Shown one piece after another: positions 41,585 through 49,901 of a stretch of 64,000 nt of DNA. Position numbers and translations under genes: made by a program. How positions within the stretch are numbered: position 1 is the stretch's first letter; each line of letters begins with the position of its first letter. The stretch is from the NCBI RefSeq assembly GCF_012844345.1, contig NZ_CP051625.1:3658001-3722000 (forward strand). Direction: 5' to 3'. The notes under the pieces were generated by a model that was not told the DNA's origin, did no database searches, and worked only from the letters and a program-made list of their open reading frames with translations. This DNA is from Pseudomonas sp. gcc21 (lineage in GTDB: Bacteria; Pseudomonadota; Gammaproteobacteria; Pseudomonadales; Pseudomonadaceae).

Positions 41585-42334
41585 GTGTGGGCCGGTGTAG
41601 TTACCCTGTTTCCCGAGATGTTTACGGCACTTACCGATTACGGCGTAACCGGTCGTGCGGTAAAGCGTGGCCAGCTGAGCGTTGCGTTCAGTAATCCCCG
41701 TGATCACGCCCATGATCGTCATCGAACTGTCGATGATCGGCCATTTGGTGGTGGACCGGGAATGCTGATGAAGGTGGAACCCCTGCTCGAAGCCATCGAG
41801 GCTATCCGGCAGCAGGCCCCAACGCCTCCACGGGTGATCTACCTTTCACCCCAGGGTCAGCCGCTCAGCCAGAAACGGGCCGCGGAGCTGGCGCAGCTGG
41901 AAAGCGTCGTGCTGCTGTGCGGACGCTACGAAGGCATTGACGAGCGTATTATTGAGCGCTGTGTCGATGAAGAAGTGTCCATCGGCGATTACGTGCTCTC
42001 CGGTGGTGAGCTGGGGGCCATGGTGCTCCTGGATGCAATGACCCGTCTGATTCCCGGCGTGCTCGGGCATGCGGATTCTGCGGTAGAAGATTCGTTCTCG
42101 GAAGGGTGGCTGGATTGTCCACACTACACCCGGCCGGAAGAGTTTGCAGGGCAGCGCGTACCGGAGGTGCTGCTCAGTGGTAATCACGCGTTAATCCGGC
42201 GCTGGCGACTCAAGCAGTCCCTGGGCAGAACCTGGCAACGCCGGCCAGAGTTGCTCGAGGATCTTATGCTGAGCAAAGAACAGCAACAGCTGCTGGCGGA
42301 ATTCATCCGCGAGCAGGAAACCGATAACCATTAG
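41585..42334 (+). CDS. trmD: tRNA (guanine37-N1)-methyltransferase TrmD
   Basis: A 249-residue SPOUT methyltransferase. [25 protein letters not shown] at the N-terminus, the SAM-binding knot residues [13 protein letters not shown] and [15 protein letters not shown] are present. It methylates G37 of several tRNAs and prevents +1 frameshifting. The start is GTG 41585 three bases after the rimM stop. Confidence 0.97.
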   Translation: MWAGVVTLFPEMFTALTDYGVTGRAVKRGQLSVAFSNPRDHAHDRHRTVDDRPFGGGPGMLMKVEPLLEAIEAIRQQAPTPPRVIYLSPQGQPLSQKRAAELAQLESVVLLCGRYEGIDERIIERCVDEEVSIGDYVLSGGELGAMVLLDAMTRLIPGVLGHADSAVEDSFSEGWLDCPHYTRPEEFAGQRVPEVLLSGNHALIRRWRLKQSLGRTWQRRPELLEDLMLSKEQQQLLAEFIREQETDNH

Positions 42335-42364
42335 CAAGTCCGGCGGCTTGTGCAGGAGTTTATG

Positions 42365-42712
42365 ATGTCCAATATTATTGCCCAGATCGAAGCTGAACAG
42401 ATGACCAAAGAGATCCCCGCGTTCGCGCCGGGCGATACTGTTATTGTTCAGGTAAAAGTAAAGGAAGGTGATCGTCAGCGTCTGCAGGCCTTCGAAGGCG
42501 TGGTTATCGGTAAGCGTAGCCGTGGGCTGAACTCTGCCTTCACAGTGCGCAAGATCTCCAACGGCTTCGGCGTAGAGCGTACTTTCCAGACCTACTCGCC
42601 GCTGATCGATAGCATCAACGTCAAGCGTCGCGGTGATGTTCGCAAAGCCAAGCTGTACTACCTGCGTGAACTGTCCGGCAAGGCCGCACGTATCAAGGAA
42701 AAGCTGGGCTGA
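42365..42712 (+). CDS. rplS: Ribosomal protein L19
   Basis: A 115-residue bL19 with [46 protein letters not shown] family sequence. Two adjacent ATGs occur; 42365 reproduces the normal 115-residue length (MSNIIAQIE..) and has CAGGAG seven bases upstream, so it is preferred over 42362. It is the last gene of the rpsP operon, followed by a strong terminator. Confidence 0.97.
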   Translation: MSNIIAQIEAEQMTKEIPAFAPGDTVIVQVKVKEGDRQRLQAFEGVVIGKRSRGLNSAFTVRKISNGFGVERTFQTYSPLIDSINVKRRGDVRKAKLYYLRELSGKAARIKEKLG

Positions 42713-42730
42713 TTTCAGTCCTGCAGCACA

Positions 42731-42756
42731 AAAAGCAGCCTTCGGGCTGCTTTTTT
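42731..42756 (+). terminator. Rho-independent terminator after rplS
   Basis: AAAAGCAGCC and GGCTGCTTTTTT pair around a TTCG tetraloop with a run of six T. A textbook terminator closing the rpsP operon, 18 bases after the rplS stop. Confidence 0.92.
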
Positions 42757-42802
42757 GTTGCCTGATGGTTTTATGATGAGCAGCCAGCAAAATGAGGTAA
42801 GC

Positions 42803-43777
42803 ATGTCCGCCAGCATCAATCAGGCTAGCTCGCAGCAACATGGGGCAGGGAATGGCGAGTCAGCCCCGCCTGAATCGGTTCTGCCCGCAGCTGATATGCG
42901 TGCCATCGAGCGCTATCTCGAAAGCTTGTGGCTGGAACGCGGACTGTCGCGCCAGACCCTGACCGCCTATCGCACCGATCTTGAGTTATTGAGTGGTTGG
43001 TTGACTCAGCGCCGCTCGGGCCTGCTGGCAGCCACACGAACAATGCTGATGGAGCATTTGGCCTGGCGTATCGGCAAGGGTTATCACGCCCGCTCAACAG
43101 CACGGCATTTGTCCTGCCTCCGCGGCTTTTATCGACACGCGCTGCGTCAGAGTTTGATTGCTGAAGATCCCACGCTGGACATCGCATTGCCCAAGCTGGG
43201 ACGTTCGCTACCCAAGTCCCTCAGCGAGGCGGATGTCGAGGCGCTACTGGATGCGCCAGACGTCGATGACTCCCTGGGACTACGTGATCGTTGCATGCTC
43301 GAAGTGCTTTATGCGTGCGGTCTACGGGTTACCGAGCTGGTTGAGCTGCGGCTGGATCAGGTTAATATTCGGCAGGGTGTCGTGCGGGTAACCGGCAAGG
43401 GTAACAAGGAGCGGCTGGTGCCGCTCGGTGAGGAGGCGTTGAGCTGGCTCGATAGGTACATGCGCGAGTCCCGCCCGGCTTTGCTCAACGGTCAGCCCAG
43501 TGATGTGCTGTTTCCCAGCAAGCGGGCGCGGCAGATGACCCGGCAAACGTTCTGGCACCGGATCAAGCTTCACGCCGCACAGGCGAACATTCGCAGTGCG
43601 TTGTCACCGCATACCCTGAGGCATGCGTTTGCCACCCATTTGCTCAACCATGGCGCGGACCTGCGTGTGGTACAAATGCTTCTTGGTCACACCGATCTGT
43701 CTACTACGCAGATCTACACTCACGTCGCACGCCATCGCCTGAAGGATCTGCACGCCAGCCATCATCCACGTGGGTGA
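42803..43777 (+). CDS. xerD: Tyrosine site-specific recombinase XerD
   Basis: A 324-residue tyrosine recombinase: SAM-like N-terminal domain, catalytic Arg175 (ACGLRVTEL), then HTLRHAFATH, LGHTDLSTTQIYTHV with the nucleophilic tyrosine. XerCD resolves chromosome dimers at dif. Start ATG 42803 is chosen because GAGGTAAGC precedes it; other ATGs at 42776 and upstream are in frame. The N-terminal 30 residues are low-complexity (NQASSQQHGAGNGES) and longer than in E. coli XerD. Confidence 0.93.
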   Translation: MSASINQASSQQHGAGNGESAPPESVLPAADMRAIERYLESLWLERGLSRQTLTAYRTDLELLSGWLTQRRSGLLAATRTMLMEHLAWRIGKGYHARSTARHLSCLRGFYRHALRQSLIAEDPTLDIALPKLGRSLPKSLSEADVEALLDAPDVDDSLGLRDRCMLEVLYACGLRVTELVELRLDQVNIRQGVVRVTGKGNKERLVPLGEEALSWLDRYMRESRPALLNGQPSDVLFPSKRARQMTRQTFWHRIKLHAAQANIRSALSPHTLRHAFATHLLNHGADLRVVQMLLGHTDLSTTQIYTHVARHRLKDLHASHHPRG

Positions 43778-43825
43778 TGGGGCGGTTTCATGCTAAGCTT
43801 GCGCGTCTTCCGGAGGATCGAATCA

Positions 43826-44545
43826 ATGCGTTTCAGATATGTTGCCGGCTGTCTGCTGGCCCTGTGCGCTGCGCAGGTCTCGGCTGATGCCGAAAAAGCC
43901 ATCCGCGCCAGTCTCGACAAACTCAACCTGAGCGGCGACATCAAGGCGGTAAGTCCCGCGCCTGTTGGCGGCCTGTATCAGGTGCAGCTTGCAAGTGGTC
44001 GCCTGTTGTATGTCAGCGAAGATGGAAGCTACATCATCCAGGGCGCGATATTTGATGTCAGCGGAGCGCAGCCGCGCAATCTGACTGCCGAGGCTGAAGC
44101 CAGAGGCATCGGTGAAGCGATTGATGCGATCCCGGAAAACGAACTCGTGGTCTTTCCTGCCAAAGAACGGAAGGCTCATATCACCGTGTTCACTGACACG
44201 GATTGCGGTTATTGCCGCAAGTTGCACACCGAAGTAGACGAGTTGAACAAGCTGGGGATCGAAGTTCGCTACGCGGCCTTTCCGCGTGGCGGCATGTCGA
44301 CCGAGACAGCACGCACCATGCAGTCGATCTGGTGCGCCGAGGATCAGCAAGCAGCCATGACCCGCGCCAAGCAGGGTGACAGCGTGAAAGAAGCGACCTG
44401 CGATAATCCGGTCGCCAAGCATTTTGAGCTCGGTCGTCAGGTTGGGGTACAGGGTACTCCTGCGATTTTCCTGGGTAATGGCGTGCTGATTCCTGGCTAC
44501 AAGCCAGCTGCAGCATTGGCCAAGGAAGCCCTCGCTAACCAGTAG
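43826..44545 (+). CDS. dsbC: Thiol:disulfide isomerase DsbC
   Basis: A 239-residue periplasmic protein with a signal peptide (about 1-20, QVSA). An N-terminal dimerisation domain and a thioredoxin-fold domain follow, with the redox motif CGYC at 127-130 in FTDTDCGYCRKLH. The second cysteine pair is present (SIWCAED, ATCDNP). DsbC isomerises wrong disulfides. The start ATG 43826 is preceded by GGAGGATC. Position xerD-dsbC-hom-thrC is the usual pseudomonad order. Confidence 0.95.
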   Translation: MRFRYVAGCLLALCAAQVSADAEKAIRASLDKLNLSGDIKAVSPAPVGGLYQVQLASGRLLYVSEDGSYIIQGAIFDVSGAQPRNLTAEAEARGIGEAIDAIPENELVVFPAKERKAHITVFTDTDCGYCRKLHTEVDELNKLGIEVRYAAFPRGGMSTETARTMQSIWCAEDQQAAMTRAKQGDSVKEATCDNPVAKHFELGRQVGVQGTPAIFLGNGVLIPGYKPAAALAKEALANQ

Positions 44546-44624
44546 CGTTGGCTGTTCGATCCGGACGTACCTGGATGGTTCTCAATTCAGACAAACAACA
44601 CAGCGGATAAGTAGGGGCCTTAGT

Positions 44625-45929
44625 TTGAAACCGGTCAAAGTTGGAATATGTGGTCTGGGCACCGTTGGCGGTGGCACCTTTAACGTCCTGCAACGCAACG
44701 CAGCGGAAATCGTGCGGCGCGCCGGGCGTGATATTGAGGTGGCACAGATTGCCACGCGGCGGCTCAACCCGGCGTGCAGCCTCGGCGACACCGAGGTGGT
44801 CGACGATGTGTTTGTGCTGGTCAACAATCCTGAAATCGACATTATCGTCGAGCTGATCGGTGGCAGTGACGTCGCCAGAGAAGTGGTGCTGCAGGCGATC
44901 GCCAATGGCAAGCACGTCGTCACCGCCAACAAGGCCCTGATTGCCGTGCACGGCAACGAAATCTTTGAGGCTGCGCGTGAAAAGGGGGTTATGGTTGCCT
45001 TTGAGGCGTCCGTGGCCGGCGGTATCCCGATCATCAAGGCGCTGCGTGAAGGCCTGGCGGCTAACCGGATTGACTGGGTTGCTGGCATCATCAACGGTAC
45101 CGGCAACTTCATTCTCACCGAGATGCGCGACAAGGGCCGGACCTTCGCCGATGTACTGGCTGAAGCGCAGGCACTTGGGTACGCAGAAGCTGATCCGACC
45201 TTCGATGTGGAAGGGATCGACGCGGCACACAAGCTGACTATCATTGCCTCCATTGCATTCGGCATTCCGCTGCAGTTCGACAAGGCCTACACCGAAGGCA
45301 TCACTCAGCTGACCACGGCCGACGTGAATTATGCCGAGGAATTTGGCTATCGCATCAAGCATCTGGGTATTGCACGGCGCACCGAGTCCGGTGTTGAGTT
45401 GCGGGTACATCCGACATTGATCCCGGCCGACAGGTTGCTGGCCAATGTCAAAGGCGTGATGAACGCAGTCATGGTCAACGGTGACGCGGTCGGCTCCACG
45501 CTGTATTACGGTGCCGGGGCAGGTGCGGAACCTACCGCCTCTGCAGTCGTGGCGGACATCATTGATGTGGTGCGCACGCTTACGACCGATCCGAACAATC
45601 GGGTTCCGCATCTGGCGTTCCAGGCCGACTCGCTGTCCGATTTCCCGGTATTGCCGGTAGGGGATGTGAACACAGCTTACTATCTGCGCCTGCATGCCAA
45701 GGACCGTCCCGGTGTGCTGGCCAAAGTCGCTTCGATCCTCTCCGAGCGCGGCATTAATATCGAATCGATTATCCAGAAGGAAGCCGAGGAGCAGGATGGC
45801 TTGGTGCCGATCATTCTGATGACGCACCGCGTGCGTGAACAGAGCATGAACGAAGCCATCGCGGCTCTGGAAGCACTGGATGATATCGCTGCGCCGCTGA
45901 TGCGGATCCGGGTAGAACAACTTAACTAA
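44625..45929 (+). CDS. hom: Homoserine dehydrogenase Hom
   Basis: A 434-residue enzyme: NAD(P)-binding GICGLGTVGGGT at about 7-18, ANKALIAVHG and GIINGTGNFIL, and a C-terminal ACT domain (YYLRLHAKDRPGVLAKVASILSERGINI) for threonine feedback. It makes homoserine from aspartate semialdehyde. The start is TTG 44625 with AGGGGC upstream; no in-frame ATG would give this N-terminus. Confidence 0.95.
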   Translation: MKPVKVGICGLGTVGGGTFNVLQRNAAEIVRRAGRDIEVAQIATRRLNPACSLGDTEVVDDVFVLVNNPEIDIIVELIGGSDVAREVVLQAIANGKHVVTANKALIAVHGNEIFEAAREKGVMVAFEASVAGGIPIIKALREGLAANRIDWVAGIINGTGNFILTEMRDKGRTFADVLAEAQALGYAEADPTFDVEGIDAAHKLTIIASIAFGIPLQFDKAYTEGITQLTTADVNYAEEFGYRIKHLGIARRTESGVELRVHPTLIPADRLLANVKGVMNAVMVNGDAVGSTLYYGAGAGAEPTASAVVADIIDVVRTLTTDPNNRVPHLAFQADSLSDFPVLPVGDVNTAYYLRLHAKDRPGVLAKVASILSERGINIESIIQKEAEEQDGLVPIILMTHRVREQSMNEAIAALEALDDIAAPLMRIRVEQLN

Positions 45930-45932
45930 TTA

Positions 45933-46001
45933 GCAGCTAGCGACAAGCGACAAGCAGGTCCGCTTCGGACAGCTTGGGGCTTACAGCTTGCCGCTTGCAG
46001 C
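45933..46001. repeat. Inverted 'GCTTGCAGCTTGT'-type intergenic repeat
   Basis: Between hom and thrC, a left arm (CTAGCGACAAGCGACAAGC) and a right arm whose complement reads GCTGCAAGCGGCAAGCTG form an imperfect inverted pair around the small hairpin GTCCG-CTT-CGGAC. This CAAGC-rich pattern recalls short dispersed repeats common between pseudomonad genes. Copy number cannot be checked here. Confidence 0.6.
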
Positions 46002-46022
46002 GCGAACCGAAGGTGTGACGAT

Positions 46023-47432
46023 ATGCGCTATATAAGCACCCGTGGCCAGTCACCGGCCCTGAACTTTGAAGATGTACTCCTCGCAGGGCTGGCTACCGAC
46101 GGTGGCCTGTATGTGCCCGAGAATTTACCGCGCTTCACCCAAGAGGAGATTGCCTCCTGGGCTGGATTGCCTTATCACGAACTGGCGTTCAATGTGATGC
46201 GGCCCTTCGTTGCCGGTAGCATTCCCGACGCCGACTTCCGGGAAATCCTGCGCGAAACCTATGTTGTATTCGAGCACCAGGCAGTCGCACCCTTGCGTCA
46301 GCTGGCGGCTAACGAATGGGTCATGGAGCTGTTTCACGGTCCGACGCTGGCGTTCAAGGATTTCGCCCTGCAGTTGCTTGGTCGTTTGCTGGACTACTTT
46401 CTGGCCAAGCGCGGCGAACGCGTGGTGATCATGGGAGCGACCTCGGGGGATACAGGCTCTGCGGCAATCGAGGGCTGTCGCCGTTGCGAGAACGTCGATA
46501 TTTTCATCCTGCATCCGCATAACCGGGTGTCGGAAGTGCAGCGCCGGCAAATGACCACCATTGCTGGTGACAATATTCACAATATCGCCATCGAAGGCAA
46601 CTTTGACGACTGCCAGGAGATGGTCAAGGCCAGTTTTGCCGATCAGGCATTTCTCAAGGGCACCCGTCTGGTAGCGGTCAACTCGATCAACTGGGCGCGC
46701 ATCATGGCGCAGATCGTCTATTACTTCCACGCTGCGCTGCAGCTCGGTGGACCAGCGCGTTCGATGGCCTTCTCTGTGCCCACCGGCAACTTCGGTGATA
46801 TTTTCGCCGGTTACCTGGCGCGCAACATGGGGCTGCCGATCAGTCAGCTGATCGTGGCGACCAACCGTAACGACATCCTGCACCGCTTCATGAGCGGCAA
46901 CCAGTACGACAAGGACGCGCTGCATCCGTCGCTGTCGCCGTCGATGGACATCATGGTCTCGTCCAACTTCGAGCGCTTGCTGTTTGACATGCACGGACGT
47001 AACGGCCTGCAGGTGGCCCAGCTGATGGATCAGTTCCGTCAGACTGGCAAATTGTCGGTGGACGAAGAGCGCTGGACTGAAACCCGCCGCCTGTTCGATT
47101 CGTTAGCCGTTGACGATGAGCAGACCTGCGCCACCATTACTGAAGTCTTCAAGGAATGTGGCGAGCTGCTGGACCCGCATACCGCGATCGGAGTTCGCGC
47201 AGCTCGCGAGTGTCGCCGCTCCATGAGTTTGCCGATGATCACGCTGGGTACGGCCCATCCGGTCAAGTTTCCTGATGCGGTGCGCCAATCTTCGATCGCT
47301 GAGGAGCCGGCGTTGCCAGCGCATCTGGCTGATCTGTTCGAGCGCGAGGAACGCTGCAGCGTACTGCCGAACCATCTGGTTGATGTTCAGCAATTCGTTG
47401 CTGCCCATGGCAATCGCGGCAAACCGCTCTAG
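46023..47432 (+). CDS. thrC: Threonine synthase ThrC
   Basis: A 469-residue PLP fold-type II enzyme of the long threonine-synthase class. FHGPTLAFKDFALQLLG contains the PLP lysine near residue 113, and GATSGDTGSAA is the phosphate cup. It turns O-phosphohomoserine into threonine. It follows hom with an intervening repeat (about 93 bases), and ends at a strong hairpin. Confidence 0.96.
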   Translation: MRYISTRGQSPALNFEDVLLAGLATDGGLYVPENLPRFTQEEIASWAGLPYHELAFNVMRPFVAGSIPDADFREILRETYVVFEHQAVAPLRQLAANEWVMELFHGPTLAFKDFALQLLGRLLDYFLAKRGERVVIMGATSGDTGSAAIEGCRRCENVDIFILHPHNRVSEVQRRQMTTIAGDNIHNIAIEGNFDDCQEMVKASFADQAFLKGTRLVAVNSINWARIMAQIVYYFHAALQLGGPARSMAFSVPTGNFGDIFAGYLARNMGLPISQLIVATNRNDILHRFMSGNQYDKDALHPSLSPSMDIMVSSNFERLLFDMHGRNGLQVAQLMDQFRQTGKLSVDEERWTETRRLFDSLAVDDEQTCATITEVFKECGELLDPHTAIGVRAARECRRSMSLPMITLGTAHPVKFPDAVRQSSIAEEPALPAHLADLFEREERCSVLPNHLVDVQQFVAAHGNRGKPL

Positions 47433-47484
47433 GTAAAGCGCTGGGAGGCCGTGCCGAAACGGCCTGTTGTACAGCTGGAATGCC

Positions 47485-47518
47485 CTGCGGCCCGGAGCGA
47501 TCCGGGCCGCAGTCGTTT
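47485..47518 (+). terminator. Hairpin terminator after thrC
   Basis: Perfect 12-bp arms CTGCGGCCCGGA / TCCGGGCCGCAG with a GCGA tetraloop, then TCGTTT. It lies 52 bases after thrC. Confidence 0.7.
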
Positions 47519-47584
47519 CTGACCGAACTAACGCAGCCGAATCTTCCTCCAAGCTTTGAGCTTTAGCGAGGACGATCTCACGCC

Positions 47585-48169
47585 ATGCGTCGACCCCTGC
47601 GAAACCTTCAACAGTTACTGGATCATCTCGCCAGGCTTAACCGGGGCCGGGATGAAGTCTCCCTGCGGCTGGTGGTTGAGTCCATCGGTACGCGTTCCTT
47701 CGGGCCCCTGTTGATGTTGGTCGGCATCATTCTCGCGTCTCCGCTCAGCGGGATACCCGGCATGGCCACGACCATGGCGGTATTCGTCCTTCTCATCGCG
47801 GTGCAGATGCTATTCGGGCGCAAGCAGTTCTGGTTGCCAGCCTGGCTTCTCGATCGCTCGGTCAAACATGACCACCTGATCAAGGCGATATCCTGGGTGC
47901 GCCCGGTGGCGCGGCGCGTTGATTCCGTCCTGCGCCCCCGGCTCACGGTGTTGGTGACCAACGGCGCGGCCTACGCGATTGCCTTGATCTGTGTAGTGAT
48001 CAGCGTCGGCCTGCCAATGATGGAAATTGTGCCGTTTTCCGCCTCCGTGGTGGGGCTGGCTTTGGCCGCCTTCGGATTGTCGCTGGTGGTCAACGACGGG
48101 CTGCTGGTGATTCTGGCTGTGGCATTGGTATGCGCAACTTTCAGTGTCGCTGTTGTCAACATACTGTGA
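47585..48169 (+). CDS. ExoD-family membrane protein
   Basis: A 194-residue protein with the ExoD (exopolysaccharide synthesis) family pattern: charged N-terminus, then FGPLLMLVGIILASPLSGIPG, and several membrane spans, ending VVNDGLLVILAVALV. ExoD was first linked to exopolysaccharide and alkali tolerance in Rhizobium; the molecular role is unknown. ATG 47585 stands alone, about 150 bases after thrC and 38 before the next plus-strand gene. Confidence 0.8.
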   Translation: MRRPLRNLQQLLDHLARLNRGRDEVSLRLVVESIGTRSFGPLLMLVGIILASPLSGIPGMATTMAVFVLLIAVQMLFGRKQFWLPAWLLDRSVKHDHLIKAISWVRPVARRVDSVLRPRLTVLVTNGAAYAIALICVVISVGLPMMEIVPFSASVVGLALAAFGLSLVVNDGLLVILAVALVCATFSVAVVNIL

Positions 48170-48207
48170 ACTGACCCGGCAAAAAACAAAAGGAGACGGC
48201 CCAGCGC

Positions 48208-48642
48208 ATGCTCTGGTTCCTCGTGCCACATCTGATTGGTTTGTTGTTCTGGGCTGCCTCGCTGCTGTATCTCCCCGCTCTGATTGCCGGCAGCCTGGCC
48301 CGAGAAAACGCGTTTCGTGAGCCCTCCGACCCCTTCGATTCAGTCGCGCGCATGGCCTTCACGCGCATCGCTACCCCTGCCGCACTGGTCGCCATTATTG
48401 CCGGAACCCTGGTTTTTCTGATTGATCACACGGTTGACGTCTGGCTCATCGCCAAACTGACCCTGGTGGCAGGGCTGGTGCTTTCCCACGCGGCGACGGG
48501 GTTGCTGATCCTGCGTGCCGAGTCCGGGAACGGCAAGCCGATCCTTGGCTGGTGCTGGGTCCTGGGTCTGGTGCAGTGCGTACTGATTGTTGGAATCGTT
48601 TGGCTGGTGCTCGCCAAACCGACGTTGCAGGTCCTGCCATGA
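48208..48642 (+). CDS. HemJ/CopD-like heme-type membrane protein
   Basis: A 144-residue four-span membrane protein. PHLIGLLFWAASLLYLPAL near 7-25 and KLTLVAGLVLSHAATG resemble HemJ (protoporphyrinogen oxidase) and CopD-like domains, with histidines placed in spans. HemJ proteins oxidise protoporphyrinogen IX; CopD proteins affect copper. Which applies is not clear. AGGAGACGGC precedes ATG 48208. Position ahead of the cytochrome oxidase locus suggests a heme or copper link. Confidence 0.65.
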   Translation: MLWFLVPHLIGLLFWAASLLYLPALIAGSLARENAFREPSDPFDSVARMAFTRIATPAALVAIIAGTLVFLIDHTVDVWLIAKLTLVAGLVLSHAATGLLILRAESGNGKPILGWCWVLGLVQCVLIVGIVWLVLAKPTLQVLP

Positions 48643-48653
48643 GCCGGCTGGTA

Positions 48654-49145
48654 TTAGGGATCCACACCCAGACGCTCGGCGCGTTCTCTGATTTTCTCGT
48701 GAGACACCCCGACAGCGTGGTCGTAAACCAGCTGTCCACCCAGGAAACTGGTCAGGGAGATCATCACGCCGCTCAGCAACGACAGATAGATGCCCCATGG
48801 AAACAGGGCGCTCGCCGGCTCATCGAGGCGTATCAACCAGTTGAGCGTGGCGAGCGACAGCATCATCACGGCGAGTATGCCGTGGCACCAGGCGGTGATC
48901 AGACGGCGGATCTGGCTGACGATAACCAGGTCAAGCAACCCGATGGTGCCCGATACCCAGCCGCCCAGCGTGCCGATACCGACCAGCCAGAGGCTGGCGC
49001 GCGCCCAGAAATAATCCTGGGTCAGCACATAGGCGACATCGGTCCCTATGACACCGATCAGCGCCGCCACCGGAAAATGAATCAGCATCGGATGGATGGG
49101 GTGACCATGAATGGCGAGTTTGCTGGCAATGGAAGCGGAATTCAT
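48654..49145 (-). CDS. DUF2231 four-span membrane protein
   Basis: A 163-residue membrane protein with the DUF2231 signature HGHPIHPMLIHFPVAALIG near residues 13-31 and about four spans. Function unknown, often near redox or cytochrome genes. It lies on the minus strand between the HemJ-like gene and ctaC; its start region (49107-49145) overlaps the start of ctaC on the other strand. GAGGATC precedes its ATG. Confidence 0.85.
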   Translation of the reverse strand: MNSASIASKLAIHGHPIHPMLIHFPVAALIGVIGTDVAYVLTQDYFWARASLWLVGIGTLGGWVSGTIGLLDLVIVSQIRRLITAWCHGILAVMMLSLATLNWLIRLDEPASALFPWGIYLSLLSGVMISLTSFLGGQLVYDHAVGVSHEKIRERAERLGVDP

Positions 49146-49901
49146 CGTGATCCTCGTGGTTTCGCAGAAGTCATCGCCGGTTTCCGTTCCGGAGCGGTCT
49201 TCAAAAGGTTAGCAGGCGCGGGGCTGCTTGGCCTGTGCATGCTTGTCAGCGGTTGTGGCGGGCCGTTCTCTGCCCTGAATCCCGCCGGGCCCTCCGCAAC
49301 CGCGGCGTCCTGGTTGTGGTGGGGCATGTTCGGTTACTTCACCCTGGTGATGCTGGTGGTGTTTGCCCTGTGGTTTTACGCCATGCGCCGGGACCCTGGA
49401 GATGTTGACCAGCAGCAGTCGCAGCGGTTGCAAAACCGTTGGGTTATCTGGGGCGGACTGGTACTTCCAGGGGTCAGCCTGGCGGTGGTGCTGGCGTTCG
49501 GATTGCCGATAGGGCGAGCCATGCTGCCGCTGCCCCTGGAGCAGGGCGAACCCGTACGACTGAATGTTATGGCGCAGCAGTGGCGCTGGGACGTGAGTTA
49601 TCCCGACAGTGATATCGTGCTGGAGGACCGGCTGGTCGTCCCCGCTGGGGTGCCGGTCGATGTACATCTGAATAGCGCCGACGTCATTCATTCCTTCTGG
49701 GTCCCGCGACTGGCCGGAAAGCTGGATGTGATTCCGGGCCGTACCAATGTCATTCGGATCCAGGCGGACCAACCCGGGACGTACCGGGGCCACTGCGCCG
49801 AATTTTGCGGGGCGGGCCACGCGCATATGCATTTCGTGGTGGAGGCCCTCGAACCAGAGGCATTTCAAACCTGGCTGACGCAGGAGCAGGCCGATGAGTG
49901 A
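49107..49901 (+). CDS. ctaC: Cytochrome c oxidase subunit II
   Basis: A 264-residue subunit II. A lipobox LVSGC places a possible lipidated Cys at residue 50, preceded by an unusually long n-region, followed by two membrane helices. The CuA site is complete: His in VIHSFWVP and GHCAEFCGAGHAHMH. No heme c domain follows, so it is a plain aa3-type subunit. ATG 49107 is the last in-frame ATG before the signal; GTG/TTG alternatives nearer the lipobox were not found. Seven-to-eight-base overlap with ctaD. Confidence 0.9.
   Translation: MNGEFAGNGSGIHRDPRGFAEVIAGFRSGAVFKRLAGAGLLGLCMLVSGCGGPFSALNPAGPSATAASWLWWGMFGYFTLVMLVVFALWFYAMRRDPGDVDQQQSQRLQNRWVIWGGLVLPGVSLAVVLAFGLPIGRAMLPLPLEQGEPVRLNVMAQQWRWDVSYPDSDIVLEDRLVVPAGVPVDVHLNSADVIHSFWVPRLAGKLDVIPGRTNVIRIQADQPGTYRGHCAEFCGAGHAHMHFVVEALEPEAFQTWLTQEQADE

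Noticed and set aside
48552..49106. Upstream extension of the subunit II frame
   Set aside because: It is antisense to DUF2231 and contains no sensible start; only the part from 49107 is used.
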